DNA of 64,000 nt from Sediminibacillus albus (GCF_900101125.1 NZ_FNFL01000001.1:248001-312000); one strand, 5' to 3'. Positions 1-9,528 are shown, counted from the stretch's first letter. A program made the numbers and translations. The notes: generated by a model not told the origin, from the sequence alone.

Positions 1-1039
1 GATCTTCTTCTTTACCAGTCTGGATGCCTGTTAAAATTCCATAAAGCTGTTTAGATACAAAGCCTGTTTTACTTTCATTAATGACGATGTTTTCTCCTCT
101 CCAGGCTAGCTCGCCAATTGGGGAGATTACTGCTGCCGTACCAGAACCAAATGCTTCTTCAAGTGTTCCATTCTTATGCGCTTGATATACTTCATCCATC
201 GTTATTTTTCGTTCGTTGACAGGGTAACCCCAGTGTTTCAATAGACTGATCACAGAGTTTCTCGTCACACCTTCCAGAATACTTCCATTCAAAGCAGGGG
301 TAATAATTTCTCCATCTATCTTAAAAAACACATTCATACTTCCGACTTCTTCAATATATTTTTTTTCGAGGCCATCCAGCCATAAAACTTGCGCGTAACC
401 TTTATCAGCAACAAGTTCCTGAGCCTTCAGACTGGAAGCGTAATTACCTGCTGTTTTTGCCTCACCGGTTCCACCGGCGACAGCCCGGACAAATTGGTTT
501 TCCACTGCTATTTTAACCGGATTAATTCCTTCTTTATAGTAAGCTCCAACTGGCGCTAAAATAACGATAAACTGATAGTTTTTTGAAGGGGCAACCCCTA
601 AATAAGGTTCCGTTGATATTACGAATGGTCTTATGTAAAGCGAGGTGCCTTCTGCAGAGGGTACCCACTCCTTATCAATCGAAATTAACTTCTTAATTGC
701 GCTAAGTGCTAATTTTTCATCAATCTGCGGGATACAGAGCCGGTCATTCGATTTATTCAGGCGCTGCATGTTTTTCTCCGGACGAAAAAGCCTGACTTTT
801 CCTTCCGGAGTTTCGTAAGCTTTCATTCCTTCGAAAACTGTCTGGCCGTAATGAAAGACGATCGCGGCAGGATCAAGGACCAATGGCTGGTAAGGGATAA
901 TCCGGGCGTCATGCCATCCCTTGCCTGCCGTGTAATCCATAATAAACATATGATCCGTAAATATCCTTCCAAATTCCAACTGTTCTGCTAATGGTTTTTG
1001 TTTCAATTGATCTGCTAAAGTTACCTTGATTTCATTCAT
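1..1039 (-). CDS. ilvE: Branched-chain amino acid aminotransferase, 3' end beyond window
   Basis: A PLP-dependent fold-type IV transaminase that interconverts valine, leucine and isoleucine with their 2-oxo acids, using glutamate/2-oxoglutarate. I translated about 346 residues. They include the family stretches YGQTVFEGMKAY, VAGGTGEAKTAGNYASSL (with the Schiff-base lysine) and EAFGSGTAAVISPIG. The family is about 360 residues long, so only the last residues are missing. The start is the ATG at 1039, because AAGGAG lies 8 bases upstream. An ATG at 1045 is only 2 bases from that site and is less likely. The gene follows the glutamate synthase operon on the same strand, behind a hairpin. Confidence 0.93.
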   Translation of the reverse strand, partial: MNEIKVTLADQLKQKPLAEQLEFGRIFTDHMFIMDYTAGKGWHDARIIPYQPLVLDPAAIVFHYGQTVFEGMKAYETPEGKVRLFRPEKNMQRLNKSNDRLCIPQIDEKLALSAIKKLISIDKEWVPSAEGTSLYIRPFVISTEPYLGVAPSKNYQFIVILAPVGAYYKEGINPVKIAVENQFVRAVAGGTGEAKTAGNYASSLKAQELVADKGYAQVLWLDGLEKKYIEEVGSMNVFFKIDGEIITPALNGSILEGVTRNSVISLLKHWGYPVNERKITMDEVYQAHKNGTLEEAFGSGTAAVISPIGELAWRGENIVINESKTGFVSKQLYGILTGIQTGKEED

Positions 1040-1202
1040 GGTCATTGCTCCTTGCCATTCTGTAATTTGTCACCAATCATTATTCGAAATTATCTGTAAA
1101 CAACATTTTAGTATGAAACAGGTTAATAATACAACTATGTTTGCTTACTTTTTTCATTTACTTCTTATCAGGACTTAAAAAAAGCTAACAAATAAACCCC
1201 AA

Positions 1203-1250
1203 AAGCAGAGAAGCTCCCGTTTCTCACTACGTGGTGAGCCGAGAGCTTCT
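1203..1250 (-). terminator. Hairpin downstream of gltB
   Basis: AGAAGCTC (1209-1216) pairs with GAGCTTCT (1243-1250), and a nested stem CTCAC/GTGAG lies in the loop. On the minus strand it lies just past the gltB stop and runs into CTGCTTTT. It is probably the terminator of the glt operon ahead of ilvE. The U-tract is modest. Confidence 0.6.
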
Positions 1251-1270
1251 TAAAGGTAACTTAATATAGG

Positions 1271-2767
1271 TTACATCGCTTCAACGGTAGGCAGGTTAGA
1301 GCTTCCCATTAAATAACTATCTACTTGGCGTGCCACTTCCCGGCCTTCGTTAATCGCCCATACGATCAAACTTTGCCCGCGGCGAGCATCACCGGCAGCG
1401 AACACACCCTCTACATTAGTGGAGAATTCTCCATAAGCAGCGTCAACTTTCCGGTTGGCAGTATTTAAACCAAACTGCTCTATCAACGGCTGTTCCGGGC
1501 CTTCAAAGCCTATCGCTATTAAGACAAGCTGTGCTGGCCATACTTGTTCCGTACCTGGAACTTCTTCATACACAAACATGCCGTTTGCATCGGTTACTTT
1601 TCTCATTTGGATTGTATGAAGTTCTATCAGTTTGCCTTTTTCATCCGCAACAAATTTTTTCGTTTGGATAGAGTATTGCCTAGGGTCCTCCCCAAACTTA
1701 GCCTCTGCTTCTTTATGTGCGTAATCCACACTAAATACTTTAGGGAACTCCGGCCAAGCATTGTCAGATGTTCTGGCCAAGGGCAGTTGTGGATGTTTGC
1801 CAAATTGGACAATACTGTTACAATTCTGGCGAAGTGCCGTTGCGATACAGTCAGCACCTGTATCTCCACCACCGATGACAATGACATCCTTGCCTTTGGC
1901 ATCAATAAACTCCTCATCTTTTAGTGGCGCATCAAGCAGGTTTTTTGTAGATGCTGTTAAATAATCCATAGCGAAATGTACTCCGTCTGCTTGACGGCCT
2001 TTGAGCGGCAAATCCCTTTGTTTTTGAGCACCTGTACACATAATTACAGAGTCATATTCGGCTTTTAATTCTCCTGAGCTGATATCTTTGCCCACTTCTG
2101 TATTAGTAATGAATTCAATTCCTTCTTGTTCCAGCAAGCGAATTCTCCGTGCTACCACATCCTTCTCCAGCTTCATGTTAGGAATACCGTACGTCAGTAA
2201 ACCTCCCGCCCTGTCAGACCGTTCATAAACAGTAACAGAGTGCCCAGCCTGGTTCAGCTGGTCAGCACTGGCAAGACCTGCTGGACCTGATCCGATAATT
2301 GCGATTTTCTTACCGGTTCTTTTTTCCGGGGCTCTCGGTGTAATCCAGCCATTTTCAAAGCCTTTGTCGATAATCGCTCGCTCAATATTTTTAATGGCAA
2401 CTGCTGGATCAGAGATCGCCACTGTGCAAGATCCTTCACATGGAGCAGGGCAGACTCGGCCGGTGAATTCCGGAAAATTGTTCGTTTTAACAAGCCGCTC
2501 AAGAGCTTCCTTCCACTTTCCCCGGTACACTAAATCGTTCCATTCAGGGATTAAATTATAAACAGGGCAACCAGATGTAGCCCCATTTATTTCCGTTCCG
2601 ATATGGCAGAAAGGAGTACCGCAATCCATGCAGCGTGCCCCTTGTCTGCTCATGACTTCATCAGTGAAAGGAGCAGAATATTCTTTCCAGTCATTTAAGC
2701 GTTTATTGGGATCTCTCTCAGTAGCTTCTTCCCGCTTAATTTCAATAAAACCAGTTGCTTTACCCAT
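1271..2767 (-). CDS. gltB: Glutamate synthase (NADPH) small subunit
   Basis: The 498-residue small (beta) subunit of glutamate synthase, called gltB in Bacillus and gltD in enterics. It passes electrons from NADPH to the large subunit for reductive transfer of the glutamine amide to 2-oxoglutarate. The N-terminal cysteine groups (CMDCGTPFC and [10 protein letters not shown]) fit the two iron-sulfur ligand sets. FAD- and NADPH-binding Rossmann motifs follow ([13 protein letters not shown], about residue 158, and GGGDTGADC, about residue 298). AAAGGAG lies 8 bases before the ATG. The stop of gltA is 16 bases upstream, so the two are one operon. Confidence 0.96.
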   Translation of the reverse strand: MGKATGFIEIKREEATERDPNKRLNDWKEYSAPFTDEVMSRQGARCMDCGTPFCHIGTEINGATSGCPVYNLIPEWNDLVYRGKWKEALERLVKTNNFPEFTGRVCPAPCEGSCTVAISDPAVAIKNIERAIIDKGFENGWITPRAPEKRTGKKIAIIGSGPAGLASADQLNQAGHSVTVYERSDRAGGLLTYGIPNMKLEKDVVARRIRLLEQEGIEFITNTEVGKDISSGELKAEYDSVIMCTGAQKQRDLPLKGRQADGVHFAMDYLTASTKNLLDAPLKDEEFIDAKGKDVIVIGGGDTGADCIATALRQNCNSIVQFGKHPQLPLARTSDNAWPEFPKVFSVDYAHKEAEAKFGEDPRQYSIQTKKFVADEKGKLIELHTIQMRKVTDANGMFVYEEVPGTEQVWPAQLVLIAIGFEGPEQPLIEQFGLNTANRKVDAAYGEFSTNVEGVFAAGDARRGQSLIVWAINEGREVARQVDSYLMGSSNLPTVEAM

Positions 2768-2783
2768 ATTCGTGTCTCCTTTC

Positions 2784-5700
2784 TTAATGTACTACTACCT
2801 TTTCTTGGTTTTTAGGCGCAGGGATTACTTTGTTTTCTTTTTTTGCATTAAATGCTTGCATTTTTGCTTCATCCTCACTAATCCCTGAAGCCTTAAGGGT
2901 TTCAATTTGCTGCAGCATCTTCTTATAGTCTTTTGGAATAATTTTAATAAATTTATTAATAGAATCGTTCCAATCGTTGAGCAGGCCGGCAGCCTTACTG
3001 CTGGAAGTATAATTGTAGTGGTTTTCCACCATTTCCCGGAGTTCGTTGATCTCTTCGAAGCTGTCAAGCTCTTCAAATTCAATCATTTCTTGGTTGCACA
3101 AATGCATGAACGCCTGCTTATCGTCGACGTAAACATAAGCAACTCCGCCTGACATACCAGCTCCGAAGTTTTTACCTGCATCGCCTAATACAACGACACG
3201 CCCTCCAGTCATATATTCACAACCATGATCGCCGATACCTTCTACAACGACCTTGGCCCCGCTATTTCTTACGGCAAATCTTTCTCCTGCACAACCGTTT
3301 ATATATGCCTCGCCGTCTGTAGCCCCATAAAATGCTACATTTCCGGCTATCACATTTTTGCTCGGGAATAACGTCGAGCCCTTAGGAGCAGAAATGACAA
3401 TCTTCCCTCCGGATAACCCTTTGCCTACGTAATCATTCGCATCCCCTGTCAAAAACAAGGACATGCCTTTAGGGATAAACGCACCAAAACTTTGTCCAGC
3501 TGAACCTTGGAAACGTAATGTGATTGTATTTTCAGGAAGACCTGCTTCCCCATAAAGTTTAGAAACTTCACTACCGGTGATCGTTCCTGTAACACGGTTA
3601 ATATTTTTGATTGGGAATGACAAATCAACCTTTTGCTTACTTTTTAATGCCGGTTGTACCGCCGGAAGGATTTCTCTCATATCCAATGACTCGTCAATCT
3701 TATGATTTTGCGGTGTTTGATTCGTTCGCACTCCTTCCATTGGATGAATGAGTGTCGTCAAGTCAAGGTCTTTCGCCTTCCAATGGTTTTTGGCCCGATC
3801 ACTGACAGCAAGGACTTCTGTTCTGCCAACCATTTCATCCACTGTTCTAAAGCCCAGCTTTGCCATAATCTCTCTAACTTCTTCAGCAATAAATCGCATG
3901 AAGTTCACAATATGGTCAGGGTCTCCCATGAATTTCTTTCGCAATTCCGGATTTTGGGTAGCAACCCCGACAGGGCAAGTGTCCAAATGGCAAGCACGCA
4001 TCATGACGCAGCCTAATACGACTAGTGGAGCCGTTGCAAATCCATACTCTTCTGCTCCAAGCAATGAAGCCATAACGACATCTTTTCCAGTCATTAATTT
4101 GCCATCTGTCTCTAAAACTACGCGATCGCGTAATCCATTTAACATTAGCGTTTGATGGGCTTCTGCAAGGCCAAGTTCCCATGGCAGTCCCGTATGCTTA
4201 ATACTTGTTTTCGGGGAAGCTCCAGTGCCTCCGTCATATCCTACAACAGAGATTACGTCTGCCGCACCTTTGGCAACTCCTGCTGCAATCGTTCCAACGC
4301 CTGCCTTCGCCACAAGCTTCACACTTATGCGAGCGTGCCTGTTCGCATTTTTTAAATCATGGATTAATTGGGCTAAATCTTCTATTGAATAAATATCATG
4401 GTGTGGAGGAGGGGAAATCAAGCCGACACCTGGCGTTGAACCGCGCACATCAGCCACCCAAGGATATACCTTATTTCCTGGCAATTGTCCTCCTTCACCA
4501 GGCTTAGCCCCTTGAGCCATTTTTATTTGTAATTCTTCGGCATTAACTAAATAGTGACTTTTCACGCCAAAACGGCCGGAAGCAATTTGTTTAATGGCGC
4601 TTTTACGAGAATCACCGTTTTCATCTGGTGTGTATCTTGCCGGATCTTCTCCGCCTTCCCCGCTGTTACTCTTACCGCCTAACCTATTCATAGCAATAGC
4701 AAGGGACTCATGTGCTTCCTTGCTGAGAGACCCAAACGACATTGCCCCTGTCTTAAATCGACGGACAATTGAATCAACCGATTCCACTTCTTCCAACGGT
4801 ATCTGGTTGCCGCTTTCTTTAAAAGTAAATAAGTTTCTTAAAAAACCGAGTCTTTCTTCATCAGCAGCTTCTGTATATTGCTTAAAGAGGCTGTAATCAC
4901 CTCTCCTGCATGCCCATTGCAGCGTATGGATCGTTTTAGGGTTAAAAGCGTGATGCTCTCCGCCTTTTCTCCATTGAAAGTCACTGCCAGAATCAAGTGT
5001 TTCATCGATGCTCTCGGCATATGCCTTGTCATGCCGCAGCTTTGCTTCTTGGGCAATAGTTTCCAAACCGATTCCATCTATCTGCGAGGCAGTGCCAGTG
5101 AAGTATTGATCGATGACTTTTTTGCTTATTCCTACAGCTTCGAAAATTTGGGCGCCTCGATAACTTTGAATGGTGGAAATACCCATTTTGGACATTACTT
5201 TTACGACGCCTTCGGTTACACCTGCAATATATTTCTCAGCTGCTTGCTGATATTCCATATCTAAATTGCCTTCTGCAATTACTTGTTTTAGCGATTCAAA
5301 CACAAGATAAGGATTGATTGCATCTGCCCCATAACCGATTAAGGCAGCAAAATGGTGTACCTCCCTCGTTTCTCCTGTTTCAATGATAATGCTTACCTTC
5401 GTACGGCTGCCCTGCTTAATGAGATATTGGTGCAGTCCGCTAACAGCAAGCAATGCAGGTATTGCCGTTTTTTTGCCATTCATCCCTTTATCAGACAACA
5501 CTAGCAAATTAACCCCTTGAGAAATAGCTTCATCAGCCTGTGAAAAGATTTTTTGCAACCCTTCTTCTAAACTTTCTTCGAAAAGTGAATGAATGATTCT
5601 GCTAGTGAACCCTTCATATTTATTGGCTAAAAATTCACTTAACTGATAATTGGAAATCAGCGGAGTTTCCAACTGAATTCGATGACAGCTGCTTTGGTCA

Positions 5701-7346
5701 GGATGGAGAATATTGCCTTCAGGTCCAAGCAATGTCATAGTCGATGTGACAATCTGCTCCCGATAAGCATCAATTGGCGGATTGGTTACCTGGGCGAACA
5801 ATTGTTTAAAATAATTAAACAACGACTGCGGTCTATCTGATAAAACTGCTAGTGGAACATCGCTGCCCATTGAACCAATCGGATCCTTCCCTTCGTTGAC
5901 AACAGGAACCAAATATTTATACATATCCTCGTAAGTGTAGCCAAACGCTTTTTGTCGTGTGAATAAGTCTTCTGTTGGAGTTTCCTTTTCATTTTTCACC
6001 TTGTTCGAAACTTTTACTAGTTGGTTGTCAAGCCATTCTTGATAAGGCTCTGCCTGGGCCATTTCTGTTTTGATCTCTTCGTCGGCAATGATCCTGCCTT
6101 CTTCAAGATCGAGCAAGAGCATTTTTCCAGGGCTCAACCGGTCTTTGTATAGCACGTTTTCTTCTTCAACATCGATAACCCCGACTTCTGAAGAATAAAT
6201 AATATAGTCATCCTTTGTCACATAATAACGTGCGGGACGCAGGCCATTGCGGTCTAATATAGCACCTATCTGCCTGCCATCTGTAAAAGTAATTGATGTA
6301 GGGCCATCCCATTGCTCCATCAATGCGCTATGGTATTCATAAAAGGCTCTCTTTTCCGGAGAAATATGCGGATTCTTTTTCCATGGTTCGGGGATTAACA
6401 TCATCGCCGCATGGGCTGGTTTTCTTCCGGCTAATGTAAAGAACTCCAAGGCATTATCAAGCACAGACGAATCACTTCCATCTGCATTCAAAATAGGAAG
6501 GACTTTATCCAAGTCATCGCCAAATGCTTCAGAGACAAACTGCTGCTCTCTGGCTCTCATCCAATTGATATTCCCGCGCATTGTGTTTATTTCTCCATTA
6601 TGAATGAGATAACGGTTTGGATGTGCTCTTTCCCAACTTGGAAAAGTATTAGTGCTGAAGCGCGAATGGACTAAAGAAAAAGCAGACACAAATGCCTCGT
6701 GCTGCAAGTCCAAATAAAATTCATCCACTTGTTCGGGTGTTAACAACCCTTTATATACAATGGTCCTGCTTGACAAACTAGCAAAATAAAACCGAAATTC
6801 TTTTTCATTCGCCCAATTTTCAGCCTGTTTCCTTATTACATAAAGCTTTCTTTCGAATGCTAATTCATCAATTAGTTGATCAGCAGCACCGATAAACACC
6901 TGGCGGATGACAGGACAGCTCTCTTCTGCTTTAATTCCGATTTTTCTGACATCTACAGGGACATCTCTCCAGCCTAACAGTTTTTGTCCCTCATGTTCGA
7001 TAATATGATTAACATAATTCTCTATTTCTTTTTGTTCTGTTTCATTTTTTGAAAAAAAGACCATTCCCACGCCATATCTTCCGGCAGCCGGTAACTCCAT
7101 ATCACTACAAACGCTTCGAAAATAGGCGTCAGGTATTTGTACCATTAATCCGGCTCCGTCTCCCGTTAACGGATCACTTCCTTGTCCGCCGCGGTGATCT
7201 AATTGACAAAGCATTTTCAATCCTTTTTTTACAATATCGTGTGTTGCTAATCCCTTGATATGAGCATATAAACCGATTCCACATGCATCATGTTCAAATT
7301 CAGGATTGTATAAACCTTGTGCCTTTGGCATCCGATTATAACTCAT
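2784..7346 (-). CDS. gltA: Glutamate synthase large subunit
   Basis: The 1520-residue large (alpha) subunit. Its N-terminal class II glutamine amidotransferase domain begins at Cys22 (ACGIG), so the first 21 residues are likely removed to expose the catalytic cysteine. The central and FMN-binding synthase domains follow, with the cysteine cluster GCVMMRACHLDTCPVG (spacing C-x5-C-x4-C) that binds the 3Fe-4S centre. The C-terminal glycine-rich beta-helix (GXXGXXXG repeats) closes the protein. Length and domain order are complete. It is transcribed away from gltC with gltB behind it, and a GltC-type palindrome lies in the promoter. Confidence 0.97.
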   Translation of the reverse strand: MSYNRMPKAQGLYNPEFEHDACGIGLYAHIKGLATHDIVKKGLKMLCQLDHRGGQGSDPLTGDGAGLMVQIPDAYFRSVCSDMELPAAGRYGVGMVFFSKNETEQKEIENYVNHIIEHEGQKLLGWRDVPVDVRKIGIKAEESCPVIRQVFIGAADQLIDELAFERKLYVIRKQAENWANEKEFRFYFASLSSRTIVYKGLLTPEQVDEFYLDLQHEAFVSAFSLVHSRFSTNTFPSWERAHPNRYLIHNGEINTMRGNINWMRAREQQFVSEAFGDDLDKVLPILNADGSDSSVLDNALEFFTLAGRKPAHAAMMLIPEPWKKNPHISPEKRAFYEYHSALMEQWDGPTSITFTDGRQIGAILDRNGLRPARYYVTKDDYIIYSSEVGVIDVEEENVLYKDRLSPGKMLLLDLEEGRIIADEEIKTEMAQAEPYQEWLDNQLVKVSNKVKNEKETPTEDLFTRQKAFGYTYEDMYKYLVPVVNEGKDPIGSMGSDVPLAVLSDRPQSLFNYFKQLFAQVTNPPIDAYREQIVTSTMTLLGPEGNILHPDQSSCHRIQLETPLISNYQLSEFLANKYEGFTSRIIHSLFEESLEEGLQKIFSQADEAISQGVNLLVLSDKGMNGKKTAIPALLAVSGLHQYLIKQGSRTKVSIIIETGETREVHHFAALIGYGADAINPYLVFESLKQVIAEGNLDMEYQQAAEKYIAGVTEGVVKVMSKMGISTIQSYRGAQIFEAVGISKKVIDQYFTGTASQIDGIGLETIAQEAKLRHDKAYAESIDETLDSGSDFQWRKGGEHHAFNPKTIHTLQWACRRGDYSLFKQYTEAADEERLGFLRNLFTFKESGNQIPLEEVESVDSIVRRFKTGAMSFGSLSKEAHESLAIAMNRLGGKSNSGEGGEDPARYTPDENGDSRKSAIKQIASGRFGVKSHYLVNAEELQIKMAQGAKPGEGGQLPGNKVYPWVADVRGSTPGVGLISPPPHHDIYSIEDLAQLIHDLKNANRHARISVKLVAKAGVGTIAAGVAKGAADVISVVGYDGGTGASPKTSIKHTGLPWELGLAEAHQTLMLNGLRDRVVLETDGKLMTGKDVVMASLLGAEEYGFATAPLVVLGCVMMRACHLDTCPVGVATQNPELRKKFMGDPDHIVNFMRFIAEEVREIMAKLGFRTVDEMVGRTEVLAVSDRAKNHWKAKDLDLTTLIHPMEGVRTNQTPQNHKIDESLDMREILPAVQPALKSKQKVDLSFPIKNINRVTGTITGSEVSKLYGEAGLPENTITLRFQGSAGQSFGAFIPKGMSLFLTGDANDYVGKGLSGGKIVISAPKGSTLFPSKNVIAGNVAFYGATDGEAYINGCAGERFAVRNSGAKVVVEGIGDHGCEYMTGGRVVVLGDAGKNFGAGMSGGVAYVYVDDKQAFMHLCNQEMIEFEELDSFEEINELREMVENHYNYTSSSKAAGLLNDWNDSINKFIKIIPKDYKKMLQQIETLKASGISEDEAKMQAFNAKKENKVIPAPKNQEKVVVH

Positions 7347-7401
7347 GATATACGCCCCCGTTTACTCTATTCCAATTAAGGTGTCTTATTTCCATTGTAG
7401 G

Positions 7402-7430
7402 TTTTCTTATTCATCCAAACAATATATAAT
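7402..7430 (+). promoter_or_regulatory. Candidate gltC promoter
   Basis: A consensus -10 TATAAT (7425-7430) has a weak -35 TTTTCT (7402-7407) at 17 bases spacing. It lies between the divergent gltC and gltA starts, and the palindrome sits downstream of the -10 at about +1, where binding would repress gltC. Confidence 0.4.
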
Positions 7431-7449
7431 ATAGATTAAAACAATCTCA
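7421..7449 (-). promoter_or_regulatory. Candidate gltA promoter
   Basis: On the minus strand, -10 TATATT (7421-7426) and a poor -35 TGAGAT (7444-7449) are 17 bases apart. The -35 is the right half of the palindrome described for GltC. A weak -35 overlapped by an activator site is what an activator-dependent promoter looks like. This is inference from spacing. Confidence 0.4.
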
Positions 7450-7458
7450 TAATGAGAT
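7444..7458. promoter_or_regulatory. Perfect palindrome, probable GltC operator
   Basis: ATCTCATAATGAGAT is a perfect 7-1-7 palindrome with the T-N11-A form used by LysR-type regulators. It lies 18 bases before the gltC start in the gltA-gltC divergent region. GltC of B. subtilis is known to bind such dyads here, to repress itself and activate gltA. The assignment to GltC is inferred from position. Confidence 0.65.
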
Positions 7459-7476
7459 AGAAGGGGAAAATTCATT

Positions 7477-8379
7477 ATGGAATTACGACAACTTCGATAC
7501 TTTATGGAAGTGGCGGCTAGGGAACACGTATCAGAAGCAGCGATCCATCTCCATGTCGCCCAATCAGCAATTAGCAGGCAAATCGCCAATCTAGAAGCAG
7601 AACTTGGGGTTGCTCTTTTCGAGCGCGAAGGAAGGAATGTAAAGCTGACCCAAATAGGCAAGGTCTTTCTCACCCATACAAAAGCAGCAATGAAGGCGAT
7701 CGACCATGCCAAGAAACAAATCGATGAACACTTAGATCCAGAAAGAGGAAGCATCAGAATTGGTTTTCCGACCAGTTTAGCTAGCCACCTTCTTCCTACT
7801 GTACTATCGGAATTTAAAAAGAAATACCCAAATATCGCCTTTCAACTGCGGCAAGGGTCGTACAACTTTCTAGTCGATGCTGTCAAAAAAAGAGAATTAG
7901 ACCTGGCATTCCTCGGTCCCGTGCTTACGAACGACCCAGAAATTGATGGCAGTATACTATTTACCGAAGATATTGCAGCACTCGTTCCTTCCACTCATAG
8001 ACTGGCCGAAAGAAAAAGCTTGCACTTGCGAGATATGAGAAACGAAGAATTTGTGTTATTCCCTGAAGGCTTTATTTTGAGAAAAATCGCTATGGACGGG
8101 TGTAAACAAGCTGGTTTTACTCCACGTATTTCGTCAGAAGGCGAAGACTTAGATGCGATTAAAGGTCTAGTGTCTGCCGGAATCGGCGTAACCTTACTTC
8201 CGGAAAGTGTGTTTTCCGAAACCACTCCAAGGTTTACAAAAAAAATCACTATCGAGAATCCTCATTTACGTAGAACTGTCGGGATTATCAAGCCAGCAAC
8301 AAGAAACTTGGCGCCTTCTGAACAAGTGTTTTACCGATTTGTCCAGGAATTCTTTTCTGTGCTTGAGCGTTTTCAATAA
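7477..8379 (+). CDS. gltC: LysR-family regulator of glutamate synthase
   Basis: A 300-residue LysR-type transcription factor. The N-terminal winged helix-turn-helix (MELRQLRYFMEVAAREHVSE onwards, residues 1-60) is followed by the usual substrate-binding-like effector domain (about 90-295). It lies divergent to gltA, as GltC does in B. subtilis. There it activates gltAB when 2-oxoglutarate is plentiful and represses its own gene. A GGGG-type ribosome site precedes the ATG. The identification as GltC rather than another LysR protein rests mostly on this divergent arrangement. Confidence 0.88.
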   Translation: MELRQLRYFMEVAAREHVSEAAIHLHVAQSAISRQIANLEAELGVALFEREGRNVKLTQIGKVFLTHTKAAMKAIDHAKKQIDEHLDPERGSIRIGFPTSLASHLLPTVLSEFKKKYPNIAFQLRQGSYNFLVDAVKKRELDLAFLGPVLTNDPEIDGSILFTEDIAALVPSTHRLAERKSLHLRDMRNEEFVLFPEGFILRKIAMDGCKQAGFTPRISSEGEDLDAIKGLVSAGIGVTLLPESVFSETTPRFTKKITIENPHLRRTVGIIKPATRNLAPSEQVFYRFVQEFFSVLERFQ

Positions 8380-8439
8380 TTTTATCATTCCAGCAATATC
8401 ATTCTAATTAAATATATTGATGGCTGCTTTAAGTGATTC

Positions 8440-9003
8440 AAAGAGGTTGGGACATAACCCACTTGCGAAAACCGAATGATAACAGCATATGAAGTTTAAA
8501 AAAGGCATTTTTAACCATTCGATTGATGACTAAGTGGATATAAATGGAAGTATATCAAGAGGTAGTTCCTTAATAGTATCGAATAAGCATTAGTACGGCG
8601 CTACGGCAATATCACTACGCTTTCCGCGGGCGGCTGGTGAGCCTCCTCGAGCATGCGCTCTGCGGGGTCTCACCGAGTCCTTCCCTCCCGCATGGGAACA
8701 GCATGAGTCTGAAGACCCCGTAAGAAACGATTTCTGCTTCTGAGCACAAGGAACGCTTCGGCAGCGAGTCATCGCACGGTGAAAATTGCTCCTTTATTTT
8801 CAAGGAGGCTGAAGCAGTGGCCACAGAAAGAGGAGTATTCTGTTGGCGCAAGTTTAAGCATCCAACCTTTTTAGAAGGAAGAACTAGAGTTGTCACTGTG
8901 TCCGCAGTTTAAATTAAACACAAAAAAAGAAAAATCGAACGGGTTCGAATGTTAAAATTTTCGAATCATCGTTCGATTTTGCTTTGACCGCTATCCTTTT
9001 TGT
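8440..9003. repeat. Long composite intergenic repeat, copy 1
   Basis: A non-coding unit whose second copy is at 20710-21203. Shared, same-orientation segments in order are: GAGGTTGGGACATA (8443), AAGTTTAAAAAAGGC (8490), ATTGATGAC, TATAAATGG, a long stretch around AGTATCG (8575), GCGCAAGTTTAAGCATCCAA (8846), GTTGTCACTG (8889) and a terminal hairpin (8931-8980). A GC-rich core from about 8618 to 8712 lies here in the opposite orientation to copy 2. After the core comes about 110 bases not matched in copy 2. It fills most of the gap between gltC and sspL. Reading frames inside it have no ribosome site and no protein-like composition. Confidence 0.8.
8921..8980 (-). terminator. Terminal hairpin of repeat copy 1, probable sspL terminator
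   Basis: AAAATCGAACG (8931-8941) pairs with CGTTCGATTTT (8970-8980), with an inner stem GGTTCGAA/TTCGAATC. On the minus strand it comes 35 bases after the sspL stop and is followed by a T-rich run (complement of 8921-8934). It has the form of an intrinsic terminator for sspL. The same structure occurs at 21123-21174 behind dynA. Confidence 0.65.
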
Positions 9004-9015
9004 CGAACCTCTTTG

Positions 9016-9153
9016 TTACCGCCTCGTATTACTCTTCTTGGCTTTTTCTTCAAGGTCAGAATGCGGCCGGTGATCCGCCGCGTCCTCTGTTAATCCCTGC
9101 GGATTGACACTAGGCGCAGCTTGCCCTCTGTCACGCTTCTTTTCTTTTGCCAT
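9016..9153 (-). CDS. sspL: Small acid-soluble spore protein L
   Basis: A 45-residue, very hydrophilic protein beginning MAKEKKRDRGQ and ending LEEKAKKSNTRR. The C-terminus and the central VNPQG match the SspL family of minor spore proteins, which in B. subtilis are about 42 residues and made in the forespore. A strong ribosome site GGAGG lies 8 bases before the ATG. I saw no clear sigma-G promoter. An inverted repeat TTGGTCGG/CCGACCAA (9176-9183, 9205-9212) lies just upstream. In B. subtilis sspL is also near ypcP and ypbR (dynA), which supports the call. Confidence 0.85.
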   Translation of the reverse strand: MAKEKKRDRGQAAPSVNPQGLTEDAADHRPHSDLEEKAKKSNTRR

Positions 9154-9201
9154 CCTTACCACCTCCAACTATAGATTGGTCGGAAAATGCACTTTTATCC
9201 A

Positions 9202-9528
9202 TTACCGACCAAAATAAAGATGGTGATGGATTTTACACCCTGGATTAAAGGGTGACTTACAGGATGGGCAGCAATCTGTATATAAATATTCTGTAATGGT
9301 GAGTTCATAATGGCAGGCGCCGCACAAAACTGCCCGTTCATTAAATTCTGTTTTCTCCCACACTTCCGCTGAATGGCCGGTGGATTCCTGGTGACATTTG
9401 TAGCAGGGATAATATTGTTTACAGCAGGCAAATTTTATGGCAATGATATCCTGAGATGAATGATAATGCCGGCATCTTGTGTGTGAATCTATCACTTTTC
9501 CGAATATCTGGTGATTTCCTACCTCCAC
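9202..9528 (-). CDS. CHY zinc-finger protein
   Basis: A 108-residue protein with a dense set of Cys/His pairs: CRHYHS (about 19-24), CCKQYYPCYKCHQ (about 35-47), CGACHYE (about 69-75) and CCPSC (about 86-90). This is the CHY-type zinc-finger pattern (PF05495), a zinc-binding fold related to yeast Hot13. The bacterial role is not established. The start is GTG at 9528: GGAGG lies 7 bases upstream, and the preceding ATG frame stops at once. It lies between ypcP and sspL on the same strand and is probably co-transcribed with one of them. Confidence 0.8.
   Translation of the reverse strand: MEVGNHQIFGKVIDSHTRCRHYHSSQDIIAIKFACCKQYYPCYKCHQESTGHSAEVWEKTEFNERAVLCGACHYELTITEYLYTDCCPSCKSPFNPGCKIHHHLYFGR

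Noticed and set aside
1040-1208. Possible T-box leader before ilvE
   Set aside because: The gap is short and has no T-box sequence or terminator/antiterminator pair. The only hairpin belongs to the end of the glt operon.
1544-1964. Plus-strand frames of up to 126 codons opposite the glutamate synthase small subunit
   Set aside because: Mirror frames of a clear gene, without ribosome sites or family features. Many similar ones lie opposite gltA, parC, dynA and others and were left out.
8590-8896. Two overlapping minus-strand reading frames (60 and 93 codons) in repeat copy 1
   Set aside because: They lie wholly in the repeat core, have no ribosome site, are rich in Arg/Ser/Ala as expected from GC-rich non-coding DNA, and are not kept in copy 2.
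9176-9212. Inverted repeat TTGGTCGG/CCGACCAA as a TetR-type operator for sspL
   Set aside because: It overlaps the stop codon of the CHY gene and has a 21-base loop. It is more likely a weak terminator or chance, and no regulator is nearby.
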